From positions 3,720,001 through 3,784,000 of the forward strand of contig OY760498.1 in assembly GCA_963663675.1 (NCBI GenBank): a stretch of DNA of 64,000 nucleotides, given 5' to 3'. Under the pieces are notes generated by a model. That model made no database searches. It was not told the DNA's origin and was given only the letters and a program-made list of their open reading frames with translations. The position numbers and the translations under genes were made by a program. Of this stretch, positions 63,888-64,000 are shown one piece after another (the first letter of the stretch is position 1; the number at the start of each line of letters is the position of its first letter). Origin of the DNA: CAINVV01 sp963663675. GTDB lineage: Bacteria; Bacteroidota; Bacteroidia; Bacteroidales; Prolixibacteraceae.

Positions 63888-63923
63888 TGAGTTTTCGAAT
63901 ATCATCTGTTAAGACAAAATTAT

Positions 63924-64000
63924 ATGACTCACAAAAAAACACTTTCTGAATACCTGAAAGGTGGCTCAATCGGGGTGCTTGATTTGAGCAACGGACGGTT
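63924..64000 (+). CDS. 5' end of a gene running off the window
   Basis: The frame from ATG 63924 reads MTHKKTLSEYLKGGSIGVLD and stays open to the right edge. The product cannot be named from 25 codons. Confidence 0.5.
   Translation, partial: MTHKKTLSEYLKGGSIGVLDLSNGR

Larger units (their letters stand above)
63038..63923. other. Region without an intact gene
   Basis: About 885 AT-rich bases. It holds a likely broken lipoprotein gene (63370-63527), an 11-base inverted repeat (63519-63529 with 63543-63553) and a doubtful 60-codon frame (63705-63887). Confidence 0.4.

Noticed and set aside
1..64000. CRISPR arrays, tRNA or rRNA genes
   Set aside because: No regularly spaced repeats, cloverleaf with anticodon arm, or rRNA-like stretch was seen; weak tRNA matches could still be missed by eye.

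Overview
The window reads as chromosome of a Bacteroidota bacterium, most likely in the Bacteroidales/Marinilabiliales range; the rank is an inference. The signs are outer-membrane receptors with an N-terminal carboxypeptidase-regulatory-like domain and a TonB plug, many secreted or lipoprotein hydrolases (two S9 peptidases, a DUF1080 protein, a TIM-barrel sugar isomerase-like lipoprotein, a GH123/DUF4091-like protein), very large multi-PAS kinases, AT-rich intergenic DNA and few Shine-Dalgarno sequences. No rRNA, tRNA or CRISPR array was seen.

Layout. 1-3.5 kb: the 3' part of a serine hydrolase with a TPR tail, a DHFR-family gene broken by one frameshift, a VanZ-like gene, and the decayed C-terminus of a serine recombinase. 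3.9-10 kb: a TonB-dependent receptor (+), a thioredoxin/TonB-plug fusion (-) and an MFS exporter (-). 10.4-22 kb: a signalling block on the minus strand, with a membrane PAS kinase, a nine-PAS hybrid kinase, and a NarL-type response regulator overlapping its seven-PAS kinase. 22-27 kb: small membrane and exported proteins of unknown role, an isoprenylcysteine-methyltransferase-like membrane enzyme, a YdeI/DUF1801 protein and a 156-bp MITE. 27.4-29.8 kb: a creD / winged-helix regulator / membrane protein cluster with two matching palindromic operators. 29.9-33.8 kb: rsgA, ggt and a metallo-beta-lactamase-fold hydrolase. 34-37.5 kb: a large secreted repeat/glycoside-hydrolase-like protein.

38.1-44.7 kb holds a complete citrate lyase operon, citD-citE-citF-citXG-citC, followed by a lipoprotein alpha/beta hydrolase and a hairpin terminator. 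The operon encodes the acyl carrier, both catalytic subunits, the enzymes that make and attach the prosthetic group (fused as CitXG) and the acetylating ligase. A duplicated leader with two short MNIWV reading frames lies just upstream. No citrate transporter or oxaloacetate decarboxylase is adjacent.

45-64 kb: a siderophore-receptor-like TonB protein, a TIM-barrel lipoprotein, a DUF1080 protein, a membrane-anchored formylglycine-generating enzyme with both catalytic cysteines, an S9 peptidase, a propeller/toroid secreted protein, a four-PAS kinase with an internal duplication, a second S9 peptidase, a small exported protein, a TPR protein, the remains of a small lipoprotein gene, and the first codons of a gene running off the right edge. 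Convergent and terminal genes are often separated by strong hairpins. Three of these hairpins are followed at once, on the minus strand, by the same roughly 25-base motif.
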